IMG/VR virus record: IMGVR_UViG_3300030101_000167
Coordinates: 1-27,343 of that record
Direction: 5' to 3' (one strand)
DNA: 27,343 bases
Source: a virus
Positions 6,654-15,439 of the stretch are shown one piece after another (positions within the stretch are counted from its first letter, which is position 1; each line of letters opens with the position of its first letter). The notes under the pieces are model-generated. The model searched no databases. It was given only the letters and a program-made list of their open reading frames with translations, and was not told the origin of the DNA. Both the position numbers and the translations under genes were made by a program.

Positions 6654-7240
6654 TGAACACAGACAATATAGAAAGATACTTAAACTCTTTTGGAGCAGAA
6701 ATAGTTGCTAATGCAAAAAGAAATTTACAAGTAGCAGGTAAAGGAGGTGGTAACTTAGAACAATCTATAAAGTTTAATGTAGTTAAAAATGAAAGTGGGT
6801 TTAGCGTAGAATTTTCTATGGTAGATTATGGAACGTATGTAGATAAGGGAGTAAAAGGAGCAGGAGGTACTATTAAGTCAGGTGACCATAAAGGAACTTG
6901 GGGTGGTCGTAGATGGTATATAACTTGGGAAGGAAAAAGAAAAGACAGTCCTTATAAGTTTGGTACAGGTACAGGTAAAAAAGGTGGAATGAGAAAAGGT
7001 ATAGGGTCTTTTATTAGAAAGAAAGGTTTACAGCCAAGAAGTGAAGGTGGGCAATTTATGACTACAGCAGGATTAAGGACTGCAATAATGAGAGTATTAT
7101 GGATTAAGGGAATACACGGAATTAGTTTCTTTCAAAAATCTTTAATGTTAGGAATGCAAGACTTTGGGCAAGATATGGCTAAAGAATTAAAAGAAGATAT
7201 ATTAGATAGTTTAAAAACATATAAAATAACAGTAGGCTAA
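6653..7240 (+). CDS. HK97 gp10-like tail completion / neck protein
   Basis: The 195-residue protein carries the hallmark of the gp10-like family. The N-terminal helix is followed by LEQSIKFNVVKNESGFSVEFSMVDYGTYVDKGVKG (split here over residues 35-69), where YGTYVDKGVKG is the most typical part. A long Gly/Lys-rich insert (residues 70-135) precedes C-terminal helices. Proteins of this family complete the head-tail joint or tail terminator region. The insert is longer than in many relatives. Start and stop overlap the neighbouring genes by one base (TAATG style), typical of coupled structural genes. Confidence 0.65.
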   Translation: MNTDNIERYLNSFGAEIVANAKRNLQVAGKGGGNLEQSIKFNVVKNESGFSVEFSMVDYGTYVDKGVKGAGGTIKSGDHKGTWGGRRWYITWEGKRKDSPYKFGTGTGKKGGMRKGIGSFIRKKGLQPRSEGGQFMTTAGLRTAIMRVLWIKGIHGISFFQKSLMLGMQDFGQDMAKELKEDILDSLKTYKITVG

Positions 7241-8652
7241 TGGCGACAATAATAGAACAAAAACCACTATATACACAAACACCTGTAGGTCAAGATGTTA
7301 TATTTGTGGTTTCAAACAGTAATATAGTATCAACAAAAACTAGGGTAAAGTTTCAAGCAGAAGTACATATTAGTAATACCTTTTCTCCTAACACAGCAGT
7401 AGCAGATGATGTTGTAGGTAAATTCAAGACTACACCTAACAATGCAGGAGTAGGTATATTTAACTTACGTTCAGTAATAGAGAATTATGTAAGTGCTGAT
7501 AATATGGCTAGAATAGGAAGTTCTTATAAAGGTGAAACTACTACTGATGATAAAAGACACCCATTACACTTAATAGATAAGTATAGTGGTAATGTTAATC
7601 TAATGAGATATTTAGTGATACAATTTAAGACTGAATACTTTGATACAACTACAAATCAGTTAGTACAAGTAGAAGCAGTAAATAGTAGTTTGTTTCAAAT
7701 ATTTAATGGTTATTTAACTTATGCAGATGTATTAGATGTATCAGGCTCTAACTTTGGTTTTGATATGAGTGATGATTTTTTATTAACTAGCACTAAAGAT
7801 AAATTGTTAACTAATGCTCCTATTATACAATATGCTAATGTAGAAGATTATGGTACTGTTGCTATGTTTACTCCAAAAGCATTTAATGACCAATTAAGTG
7901 ATATATCTTATATACGATTAAGTTACAAAGACAGTTCTGGTAGTTCTTTAGGTAGTGAGAATATAAGTAGAAATACAGCAAATGGAGCATATGATGTTTT
8001 TAACGCTTTTATAGGTATGAATATAATGTACTTTGGTTGCTTTCCAGGTAATCTACAAAATTGGAGTCCGACATTTAAAGCATTAGTAACAGCAGGCACT
8101 ATACAGGGTGGTGAAATAGGTGTTGAAGTTTATAGTACGACTCCTGCACAAATATCATCATCTTATACTATAAAGGTAAATTGTCCTGATTTAAAAGGAT
8201 ATGAAAGTATAAGACTATGTTGGCTAAATCAATATGGTGTATGGGATTATTACACATTTACTAAAAAGTCTACTAAAAACATAACTACACAGGGTACTAC
8301 ATATAATCAGTTAGAGGGTAGTTGGAATGAAAGCAGATATAGACTAGATTCTTTTAAAGGTGGTAAGAAAACATTTAGAGTAAATTCAACAGAAAGAATA
8401 AGTATGAATACTGACTACATTACTGAGTCAGAGTCTATATGGTTAGAGGAATTAATAAACAGTCCTGAAGTATATATTTTAAAAGGACAAACAGGACAAA
8501 CTGATGGTACAGGGTCTGCATTAAATCAATATGTAACACCTGTAAGACTTACAACAACAAGTTATACAAGAAAGACTGTTGCAAATGATAAATTAATACA
8601 ATACACTTTTGAAGTAGAGAAAACTAAAACACTAAGAACACAAGCAATATAA
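7240..8652 (+). CDS. Tail-tip structural protein (Dit-like candidate), 470 aa
   Basis: A 470-residue, beta-rich protein. The N-terminal part has IEQKPLYTQTPVGQDVIFVV (residues 4-23), a strand-rich section and AGVGIFNLRSVIENYVSADN. The C-terminal half has WLNQYGVWDYYTFTKKST and a final SPEVYIL...YVTPVRLTT...YTFEVEKT barrel-like region. This protein precedes the large tail-hub candidate in Bacteroidota phages. Its size and position suit a distal tail protein, which links tail tube and baseplate. That role is inferred from position; the family itself has no name I can assign. Confidence 0.5.
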   Translation: MATIIEQKPLYTQTPVGQDVIFVVSNSNIVSTKTRVKFQAEVHISNTFSPNTAVADDVVGKFKTTPNNAGVGIFNLRSVIENYVSADNMARIGSSYKGETTTDDKRHPLHLIDKYSGNVNLMRYLVIQFKTEYFDTTTNQLVQVEAVNSSLFQIFNGYLTYADVLDVSGSNFGFDMSDDFLLTSTKDKLLTNAPIIQYANVEDYGTVAMFTPKAFNDQLSDISYIRLSYKDSSGSSLGSENISRNTANGAYDVFNAFIGMNIMYFGCFPGNLQNWSPTFKALVTAGTIQGGEIGVEVYSTTPAQISSSYTIKVNCPDLKGYESIRLCWLNQYGVWDYYTFTKKSTKNITTQGTTYNQLEGSWNESRYRLDSFKGGKKTFRVNSTERISMNTDYITESESIWLEELINSPEVYILKGQTGQTDGTGSALNQYVTPVRLTTTSYTRKTVANDKLIQYTFEVEKTKTLRTQAI

Positions 8653-11435
8653 TGTCTGTACAATTAATAGTATATCCACAAAGTTATAATGGTAGCAGTA
8701 ATGCTATTAGCAATAATCCTAATCAATTCTTAATAGATGGGCAAGACTTTAGTACGTTAAATATTTCTTCTAGTTTTGTTTCTTCAGCAAGTCCTAGTCT
8801 TGTTATGCAAGATGCTATAGACAACTATTCATCTATTGCTGTAAATACTTGGGCAAGATATAGAAATACAGTATCTACTATACCTGCTGAAATTTCAGGG
8901 GCTTTAGTATATAGTCCTTCAACAAATGCAGGTACAGGAGTAATACAAAAACTATCAAATCTTACAATAGGTACGACTTATGAAGTAACTATAGTATTAG
9001 GCACAGTAAATCCTGGAACATTAACTATGCGACTTTATACAGGAACAGTATTACAAAGTTCTACAATATATAATTCACCATCAGGAACAATAACAGCAAC
9101 ATTTACTGCTAACTCTACAAGTGATACTATTTTATTTGATTGGAATGGGTCTTTATTGACTGTAGATTCTATATCTATTATACCTAAATCACAAAGACCT
9201 AGTGAAACAATAAGTGACTTATCAACAGGTGAAGTAATTGTAGACTTATATGAAATGGAAGATATACCACTTACATTAAGTGTAGATGAGTTTAAAAACG
9301 TAGCAGAAAAAGTACAATCTTATTCTAAGGCATTTAACCTACCTGCTACAAAAAGAAATAATAAGATTTTTGATAATGTCTTTGAAATAACACGTACTGA
9401 TGATGGTATAGTATTTAATCCTTATGTTAAAACACAATGCGTATTAAAGCAAGATGGATATATACTATTTGAAGGGTTTTTAAGACTAATAGACGTAAGT
9501 GATAAAAGTGGTGAGATTAGTTACAACGTTAATCTATATTCAGAAGTTATAGCACTAGCAGATGTTTTAAAAGACAAGACTTTTCAAGACTTAGACTTTA
9601 GTGAATTAGACCACGACTACGATAAAGACAATATTAAGAATAGTTGGGTAAATACAACAGGTATTACTTTGACTAATGCTTTATCTTCTACTAATTCTTT
9701 TGCTTATAGTTCAGCAATAGGTAACTTAACAAATACAAACGTACTTAAATATCCTTTTGTAGATTGGACAGGTCAGATATTATTAGCAAATGGTTCTACA
9801 GGTAATAATGCTGTAGCAGGTTTTCCAGAATTGACTGCATTAGAACAAGCCTTTAGACCATTTATAAAAATCAAGTATATAATAGATAAGATATTTGCAG
9901 ATACTGAATTTACATATAGTTCTGACTTTTTTGATACTTCAAACTTTAATACTTTATATATGGACTTTAATTGGGGTGAAGGTAATGCTCCTAATGACAT
10001 AAATGCTCAGGGTGAACAAGTTAATAGATTTAACGACCCTGATAACTTTGCAGGTACAAGTTTTAGTAACGTAGTCTTTCCAAGTACGAATAATGTAAGT
10101 AATCAACCTTTCTTTAATAGTAACTTTCCAGCAGATGCAGGTTTTAATAGTGGTACAAGTACATTTACAGCGCCACAAGACAATGTAAATTATTCTTTAG
10201 ATTATTATGTAGAGATTATATTTTTAGGTTCTGCTACTTTGACTATAGAGTGGTTTACAAGTACAGGACAAGTAATAGACCAACAAATAGTGTCAGGTAC
10301 TACTAATGATACGTATATGTATTCAGGCTCTTTTAGTACATCTTTAAATACAGGTGACACTTTAGTATGTAGATTTAAAAGTAGTACAGGTACAACAGTA
10401 ATTAGACAAAGATATTCTACAAGTAATAATAATGCTAGTGTTTCAGGAACAATATCAAGTCAGTTAACAACTAATGCTTCTTTACTAAACACACTAAGAG
10501 GTGAAGTAGTACAATGGGATTTTCTAAGTGGATTAATTAAGATGTTTAACTTAGTTACAATGCCTGACCCTGATAATCCTAATAACATAATAATAGAACC
10601 TTACGCAGATGTATTTATTTCTAATACAGCAGGTACTAATTTAGCAGCAAGAAGCATACAGCACGATTGGACAGAAAAGATAGATGTGTCAGAGATGAAG
10701 TTAACACCATTAGTAGAGTTAAATAAACATACAGAATTCAAGTTTGTAGAAGATGATGACGACTATGCATTTAACTTGTATAAAAAATCCACTAGCGGCT
10801 TTCTATATGGCTCTAAAGAGTTTGACGCTTCTACATCAGCAACAGGTCTACCTACATTATTTACAGGTATAAAAGAAATTATAGCAGAGCCTTTTGCAGC
10901 GACAATAGTAAAACCTATTGCTTCTCAGTTTTCTAATTTTATAATACCTGTAGTATATAAGGGTAATGATGATGGTAGTACTGAAGGATTTGAAAATTCA
11001 CCACGTATAGTACACATAAACACAAAGAAAGAATTAGACAATGGTATGACTTACTACATACCTGCTCAGAATGGTGGTTCTAGTGAGAATCAGACACACT
11101 TTCTACAAGCAAGTCACTTATCAGCAATACCTACACAAGCAACGTCAGGAGCGTTACCAACAACAACCGATATAAACTTTGGAGAATGTCAATTGTTCAA
11201 CCCATTAAATCCTGTAGTAGATAATCTTTATAATACTTATTGGTCACCTTATTATAACGAATTATATAACGCTGATACTAGAATAATGACAATTAAAGTA
11301 AATCTAAATGCAGCAGACATAAACACATTTAAGTTTAGTGACAAAGTAATGTTAAAAAATAGAGTATTTAGAGTAAATAGAATAGATTATAAACCAAACG
11401 ACTTAGCAACAGTTGAATTTATACTTATACCATAA
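8652..11435 (+). CDS. Tail hub / receptor-binding structural protein, 927 aa
   Basis: The largest gene of the window, 927 residues. Residues 10-180 form a beta-sandwich-like region that could bind carbohydrate. Around 185-300 comes a section (VDEFKNVAEKVQSYSKAFNL, then VLKQDGYILFEGFLRLIDV) that resembles the hub core of tail-associated proteins in Bacteroidota phages. Ser/Thr/Asn-rich beta repeats fill the middle. The C-terminal part ends in short strands (FRVNRIDYKPNDLATVEFIL) typical of a gp27-like or Tal-like hub. It probably forms the tip that contacts the host. I saw no peptidase or lysozyme motif. Confidence 0.5.
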   Translation: MSVQLIVYPQSYNGSSNAISNNPNQFLIDGQDFSTLNISSSFVSSASPSLVMQDAIDNYSSIAVNTWARYRNTVSTIPAEISGALVYSPSTNAGTGVIQKLSNLTIGTTYEVTIVLGTVNPGTLTMRLYTGTVLQSSTIYNSPSGTITATFTANSTSDTILFDWNGSLLTVDSISIIPKSQRPSETISDLSTGEVIVDLYEMEDIPLTLSVDEFKNVAEKVQSYSKAFNLPATKRNNKIFDNVFEITRTDDGIVFNPYVKTQCVLKQDGYILFEGFLRLIDVSDKSGEISYNVNLYSEVIALADVLKDKTFQDLDFSELDHDYDKDNIKNSWVNTTGITLTNALSSTNSFAYSSAIGNLTNTNVLKYPFVDWTGQILLANGSTGNNAVAGFPELTALEQAFRPFIKIKYIIDKIFADTEFTYSSDFFDTSNFNTLYMDFNWGEGNAPNDINAQGEQVNRFNDPDNFAGTSFSNVVFPSTNNVSNQPFFNSNFPADAGFNSGTSTFTAPQDNVNYSLDYYVEIIFLGSATLTIEWFTSTGQVIDQQIVSGTTNDTYMYSGSFSTSLNTGDTLVCRFKSSTGTTVIRQRYSTSNNNASVSGTISSQLTTNASLLNTLRGEVVQWDFLSGLIKMFNLVTMPDPDNPNNIIIEPYADVFISNTAGTNLAARSIQHDWTEKIDVSEMKLTPLVELNKHTEFKFVEDDDDYAFNLYKKSTSGFLYGSKEFDASTSATGLPTLFTGIKEIIAEPFAATIVKPIASQFSNFIIPVVYKGNDDGSTEGFENSPRIVHINTKKELDNGMTYYIPAQNGGSSENQTHFLQASHLSAIPTQATSGALPTTTDINFGECQLFNPLNPVVDNLYNTYWSPYYNELYNADTRIMTIKVNLNAADINTFKFSDKVMLKNRVFRVNRIDYKPNDLATVEFILIP

Positions 11436-12259
11436 TGGAATTTAAAAAAGGATTTAGCGTAAAACCAATAGCAATATCTAGTCAGGGTATTGTACAGTTT
11501 ACTGATGGTACAAATGGTATTATACCTAATCAAGTACAATGTGAAGCGTATGGTTATTATTACAATACAGATTCTAATACTTGTACAGCATATAAGTTAA
11601 AACCATCTGTAAATGTTAATGCTAACAATATAAACAACTTTGTAAAAGGTAAAAACAACAAAACAGAAAAAGGCGCTAATAATACTATAATTATGGGTGA
11701 GAATAATATAGTAAAAGGCTCTTCAAGAAATAACTTGCTAATAGGTGATAACAATGAGATAGCAAACAACGTAAACAATGCAACAGTATTAGGTAACTAT
11801 GGTATAGCAGAAAGAGATGGTGAAGTAGTAATTGGTGGTGGTGGTTTTAACGGAGCAGGTAAAGGATATAATCAAAGTTCAGTAGTAAGTCTATCAGGAA
11901 CGACTACAGATGCTACACAGACTAATTTAAAGGTCAATAACAGCAGTTCTAATACAATTATAGCAAGAAGTTCTACAAGTTCTTTTCAGGGCTTTGAAGC
12001 AAACGTATTAGGCGTTAGAACGGGTGGTACAGCAGGTGGTAGTCCTAATGATAGAATCTTTTTAAGAGCAACAGGTATAGTTTACTTAAAAATATCAAAT
12101 GAAAGTGTAGCAACATTAGGAAGTTTCGGAACAGTAACAGGTTGGACAACTGCGTTATTCTTTGACTCTACTAATGATATGCACTTATCAGTAACAGGAG
12201 CAGCGAATATGAATATAAGTTGGAGTGCAACTTTAAATCTTTATGAAATAATAGTATAA
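11435..12259 (+). CDS. Putative tail fibre with YadA-head-like beta-roll repeats
   Basis: A 274-residue fibre-like protein. Residues 30-52 carry QCEAYGYYYNTDSNTC, a cysteine-bracketed motif I associate with fibre genes in flavobacterial phages. Residues about 65-137 hold a run of imperfect repeats of roughly 15 residues, each with an NN-x-hydrophobic-x-G core (NNTIIMGENN, NNLLIGDNNE, NNATVLGNYG, DGEVVIGGGG). This resembles the left-handed beta-roll of trimeric YadA-type heads. The C-terminal half is Ser/Thr-rich beta structure. A trimeric receptor-binding fibre is the likely role; receptor unknown. Confidence 0.6.
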   Translation: MEFKKGFSVKPIAISSQGIVQFTDGTNGIIPNQVQCEAYGYYYNTDSNTCTAYKLKPSVNVNANNINNFVKGKNNKTEKGANNTIIMGENNIVKGSSRNNLLIGDNNEIANNVNNATVLGNYGIAERDGEVVIGGGGFNGAGKGYNQSSVVSLSGTTTDATQTNLKVNNSSSNTIIARSSTSSFQGFEANVLGVRTGGTAGGSPNDRIFLRATGIVYLKISNESVATLGSFGTVTGWTTALFFDSTNDMHLSVTGAANMNISWSATLNLYEIIV

Positions 12260-12483
12260 TGGAAGAAATATTACAATTAATAGAGGGTTATGGTTTACCA
12301 TTAGTATTACTAATAGGGGCTGTTTATACAATATATAAGTTTATGGTTTTTAGTTTATATGAGGTTAAAAAAGAATTTGGTAAAAGGCACGAAGACAATG
12401 CAAAGTCTATGTCAGATTTAAAAGTACAAATAGCAGAATTAAAAGAGAAAATAAATACAATATTAGAATTTATAAAAAAATAG
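12259..12483 (+). CDS. Small membrane protein with coiled coil (holin-like), 74 aa
   Basis: One hydrophobic segment at residues 11-33 is followed by a charged region and a heptad-like helix from about 45 to 74 (SDLKVQIAELKEKINTILEF). This layout is seen in BhlA-type and related holin-like proteins, but also in tail-associated membrane anchors. It sits between fibre and tape measure, away from the lysis genes near 22.5 kb, so a role in DNA entry or tail tip is also possible. It begins at the fibre stop (TAATG overlap). Confidence 0.5.
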   Translation: MEEILQLIEGYGLPLVLLIGAVYTIYKFMVFSLYEVKKEFGKRHEDNAKSMSDLKVQIAELKEKINTILEFIKK

Positions 12484-12486
12484 GTT

Positions 12487-13902
12487 ATGGCGAATAAAAC
12501 AATAATAGAAGCAGAGATTACATCTAATGTTGGTGATGTTACTAAAGATGTAGATAAACTAGATAAGTCAACTAAAGAAGCGTCAGGTGGTTTTAAAGGT
12601 ATGGGTAAGTCTATACGAGGTATAGGTACTGCACTAAAAGCGGCAGGTATTGGTTTAATAGTAGGATTGTTTGCAAAATTAGCAGAAGTATTTACACAAA
12701 ACCAAAAAGTAGTAGATACATTTAATACTGCTATGGAATTTTTGAGTATAACTTTTAATGACTTTTTTAAATTTATACAAAACAACTTAAACACAGCCAC
12801 AGGATTTTTTGACAAGATATTTGGTAATACAGCAGTAAAACAAGTATTAGAATTTGGTAAGACTTTAGGTATAGAAGTAATAACAAGAGTTAAAAATCTT
12901 ATACAGGGTATAGGTGGTCTAGGAAAAGCACTTATGCAAGTATTTAAAGGTGATTTCAAAGAAGCATTAGAAACATCTAAAGAATCATTATTAAATTTTA
13001 AAGATGCGGTTACAGGTAATACTGCTGAGACTATTATGATGGAACATCAAATAGTAAAAATAACAGATAAAATAAAAGATTATACTAAGGCTAATTTAGA
13101 TAGTGCTAAGGCATTAGTAGACGTAAGAAAACAAAGTGAACTAGCAAGAGTACAAGTGCAGGGCTTAATTGAAGAGTTTGACAGACAAGCAGAAAAACTA
13201 AGACAAGTAAGAGATGATGAAAGTAAGACTTTTCAAGAAAGAATAGATGCAAATAATGAATTAGGTGATGTGCTAAGAAAACAAGAACAAGAGATGTTGA
13301 AACTTGTAGAAATACAAATTAAAGCAGCACAATTAGATGTAGATAAAAATAATAGTTTAGAAAATCAAATAGCATTAGAAGAAGCATTAAATGAAAAGAA
13401 AGCGGTACAAGCACAAATAACAGGTTTTCAATCTGAGCAACTTGTAAATAACATATCACTACAAAAAGAACAAAAACAAGTAGCCTTAGATAATGTTACT
13501 GCACAACTAGATGCTTATAGTAGTCTAGCAGGGTCTTTAAGTGAATTAGCAGGAGAAAATAAAGCCTTAGCAGTAGCACAGGCTGTTATAGATACTTATG
13601 CAGCAGCAAATGGAGCATTAGCAGCAGGTAAAGGTACTCCTTTGGCTATGTTACAAGCAGCAGCAATAATTGTATCAGGTTTAGCAAATGTAAAAAAGAT
13701 AATGGCTGTAGATGTAGGTAGTGGTGGTGGTGGTGGTGTACCTTCAGCAAGTCCTGAAACTCCTGCTCCACAAATGTTAGGTGGCGCATTTACTTTAGGA
13801 GGTGGTGAACAACCAGAACCTTTAAAAGCCTTTGTAGTAACAGATGAAATGACTAACAGTCAAAATCAATTAGCAAACATAAGACGTAGAGCAACAATAT
13901 AA
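12487..13902 (+). CDS. Tail tape measure protein
   Basis: A 471-residue, mostly helical protein with the features of a tape measure. It has a Lys/Asp-rich start, a hydrophobic segment at about 45-70 (GTALKAAGIGLIVGLFAKLA), long coiled-coil stretches between about 190 and 350, and a second Ala-rich hydrophobic region (AVAQAVIDTYAAANGALAAG). A glycine run follows near 415-422. The C-terminal VVTDEMTNSQNQLANIRRRA resembles the end of tape measures in Bacteroidota phages. By the usual 0.15 nm per residue rule the tail would be roughly 70 nm. It lies after the tail-tip genes, an uncommon order. Confidence 0.8.
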   Translation: MANKTIIEAEITSNVGDVTKDVDKLDKSTKEASGGFKGMGKSIRGIGTALKAAGIGLIVGLFAKLAEVFTQNQKVVDTFNTAMEFLSITFNDFFKFIQNNLNTATGFFDKIFGNTAVKQVLEFGKTLGIEVITRVKNLIQGIGGLGKALMQVFKGDFKEALETSKESLLNFKDAVTGNTAETIMMEHQIVKITDKIKDYTKANLDSAKALVDVRKQSELARVQVQGLIEEFDRQAEKLRQVRDDESKTFQERIDANNELGDVLRKQEQEMLKLVEIQIKAAQLDVDKNNSLENQIALEEALNEKKAVQAQITGFQSEQLVNNISLQKEQKQVALDNVTAQLDAYSSLAGSLSELAGENKALAVAQAVIDTYAAANGALAAGKGTPLAMLQAAAIIVSGLANVKKIMAVDVGSGGGGGVPSASPETPAPQMLGGAFTLGGGEQPEPLKAFVVTDEMTNSQNQLANIRRRATI

Positions 13903-13922
13903 AATCAAATAAATAACTAATA

Positions 13923-13940
13923 AATCTATTATATAATATG
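13923..13940 (+). promoter_or_regulatory. Late-promoter-like element on the start codon at 13938
   Basis: CTATTATATAATATG ends at the ATG of the next gene, with TATTAT (13927-13932) five bases before it. Upstream, after the tape measure stop, lies AAAATCAAATAAATAA, nearly the same as the sequence upstream of the scaffold element at 15376-15391. Confidence 0.5.
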
Positions 13941-14447
13941 CCCTGTAAAAAATGTAAAGATGGAAAATATAAGTATGGTAACACAGGAGAGTGTAAATAC
14001 TCTACTAAAGAAGCCTGTGAAAAAGCGAATCCTAAAAAATATAGTAAAATGAAACCAACACCATTAGGTAAGACGTATGAAGAATACGCAAAAGAATTAA
14101 AAGAATTTAATTTAAGTAAAGTTGAAAGAGTTGAGTTGGCTTTAGTTGATGATTTAGTTAAAAAATATGATAACATAAAATCAGAAGCAGATTCGCTTAC
14201 TTTAAAAGCAAGAAAAGCAGCACAAGAGTTAGATGAAGTATCTTCAAAATCAAAATCAATGTTAAAAGAAATTGCTGATGCACAAAAAATGGCAGATAAT
14301 ATATATAAGTCAGCAGAAGATTTAGGAGTAGGATTACCTAACGAAGCAGAAGTAGCAGTAAGACAAATAGATGCTTATAGAAGTGATATGTCTGAAGTAT
14401 CTTCAACTACTGCAAAAGCAAGTGATTTGATTTTTGGTTTATTATAA
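13938..14447 (+). CDS. Cysteine-rich N-terminus plus coiled-coil protein, 169 aa
   Basis: The first 30 residues hold a compact cysteine motif, CKKC at 3-6, then C19 and C27 in a Gly/Lys-rich setting (MPCKKCKDGKYKYGNTGECK). I have seen this type at the N-terminus of capsid-region proteins in flavobacterial phages, where it may bind zinc. The rest is helical with long heptad-like stretches. Its C-terminal 110 residues resemble the C-terminal part of the protease gene downstream (KVE.L.VDD..K.Y). A role in capsid assembly, as a scaffold-like or internal protein, is inferred from that likeness and position. Confidence 0.55.
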   Translation: MPCKKCKDGKYKYGNTGECKYSTKEACEKANPKKYSKMKPTPLGKTYEEYAKELKEFNLSKVERVELALVDDLVKKYDNIKSEADSLTLKARKAAQELDEVSSKSKSMLKEIADAQKMADNIYKSAEDLGVGLPNEAEVAVRQIDAYRSDMSEVSSTTAKASDLIFGLL

Positions 14448-14459
14448 AATTAATATAAT

Positions 14460-15377
14460 ATGAAAAACACAAAAATAGTAGAACTAGTAATAGAAGATGA
14501 TAACCAAGAGTTAGCAATTGATGCTATAAGTCTAGTAACTGCTCCTGCAATAGAGCAAGACTTTGTATTTTTTGGTAAAGAAAAAAACAATTTAACATTT
14601 GCTAAAGTAGATGAAGAAAAGCGTATGTTAGTTTCTCCTGCTTTAATACCTAATAAACACATATTTAGATATGACCCTAATACTGATTCGGATTATTATG
14701 TATATTTTTCAAAAGAAACAGTAAGAAGAGCAAGTGAGTTATACTTAAAACACAATAACCATCATAAAGCGACTTACCAACACCAAGACAGAGTGTCAGG
14801 AGTTCTAACAGTAGAGAGTTGGATAAAAGAGGGTGAACAGGATAAGTCAAAAATGTATGGTTTTGATTTGCCTAATGGTACTTGGTTTGTCAAAATGAAA
14901 ATAGAAAATGATGACTTATGGAACAAGATTAAGGAAGGAGAATTGCGTGGTTTATCTATTGAAGGATATTTTACTAACAAGTTTGAGCAAATGCAAAATA
15001 AAAAACCATCAGACTTAGAAATACTATCAGCACTTAATGAAATAATAAGAGAAAGCCAAAAACCTAAAAAGGTTGAGTTAGGTATGGTAGATGATATAAA
15101 TAAAATATATAAAGATGCACAAAAACTAAGTGCAGCAGCAGAAGGTAAGGGTTTAAATGATTTAAGAAAACTTACTTTAAAAGTAGAAAATGATTTTTTA
15201 CAACTTTCACGAAAAGCAGAAGAGGGATTAGAATTAATACAAAAAGCAGAAAAACAACTAAAAGAATTAGGTGTTGCAAAACCAAAAGAAATACAGGGAA
15301 TAGAGAATGTATTAAAGAGTTATGAAAATAATGCAGAAGATTGGATAAAAAGATTAGGAGCAGACCAATATAGATAA
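14460..15377 (+). CDS. Putative prohead protease, XkdF-like, with coiled-coil tail
   Basis: Residues 8-180 match the XkdF-type putative protease of phage capsids: AISLVTAPA at 22-30, a histidine-rich turn with H101, H102 and H108 before RVSGVLTVESW, and RGLSIEGYF at 163-171. By analogy to the S78 fold, a histidine of the first cluster and S166 could be catalytic, which is inference. Residues 190-305 form a coiled-coil extension resembling the C-terminus of the preceding gene, as expected for a scaffold-like delta domain. Prohead proteases cleave scaffold and capsid precursors. The scaffold and major capsid genes follow. Confidence 0.75.
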   Translation: MKNTKIVELVIEDDNQELAIDAISLVTAPAIEQDFVFFGKEKNNLTFAKVDEEKRMLVSPALIPNKHIFRYDPNTDSDYYVYFSKETVRRASELYLKHNNHHKATYQHQDRVSGVLTVESWIKEGEQDKSKMYGFDLPNGTWFVKMKIENDDLWNKIKEGELRGLSIEGYFTNKFEQMQNKKPSDLEILSALNEIIRESQKPKKVELGMVDDINKIYKDAQKLSAAAEGKGLNDLRKLTLKVENDFLQLSRKAEEGLELIQKAEKQLKELGVAKPKEIQGIENVLKSYENNAEDWIKRLGADQYR

Positions 15378-15390
15378 AAATCAAATAAAT

Positions 15391-15411
15391 AAATAACTAT
15401 TATATTATATT
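15391..15411 (+). promoter_or_regulatory. Variant late-promoter-like element before the scaffold gene
   Basis: CTATTATATTATATTATA (15397-15414) is a variant of the late element, sharing TATTAT (15398-15403) and a similar AAAATCAAATAAATAA sequence just upstream. The scaffold ATG is at 15440, so a transcript from here would have a leader of about 30 bases. Confidence 0.4.
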
Positions 15412-15439
15412 ATACAAACTTACTTAACAATAAATTACT

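Noticed and set aside
7820-7834. Copy of the late element CTATTATACAATATG
   Set aside because: It has one mismatch, lies inside a structural gene, and its ATG leads to a stop after three codons, so it is probably chance. It does warn that the motif is not fully specific.
12324-12959. A 211-codon open frame on the minus strand
   Set aside because: It lies antisense to the start of the tape measure gene, has a Ser/Pro/Ile-rich composition typical of a shadow frame, and no motif.
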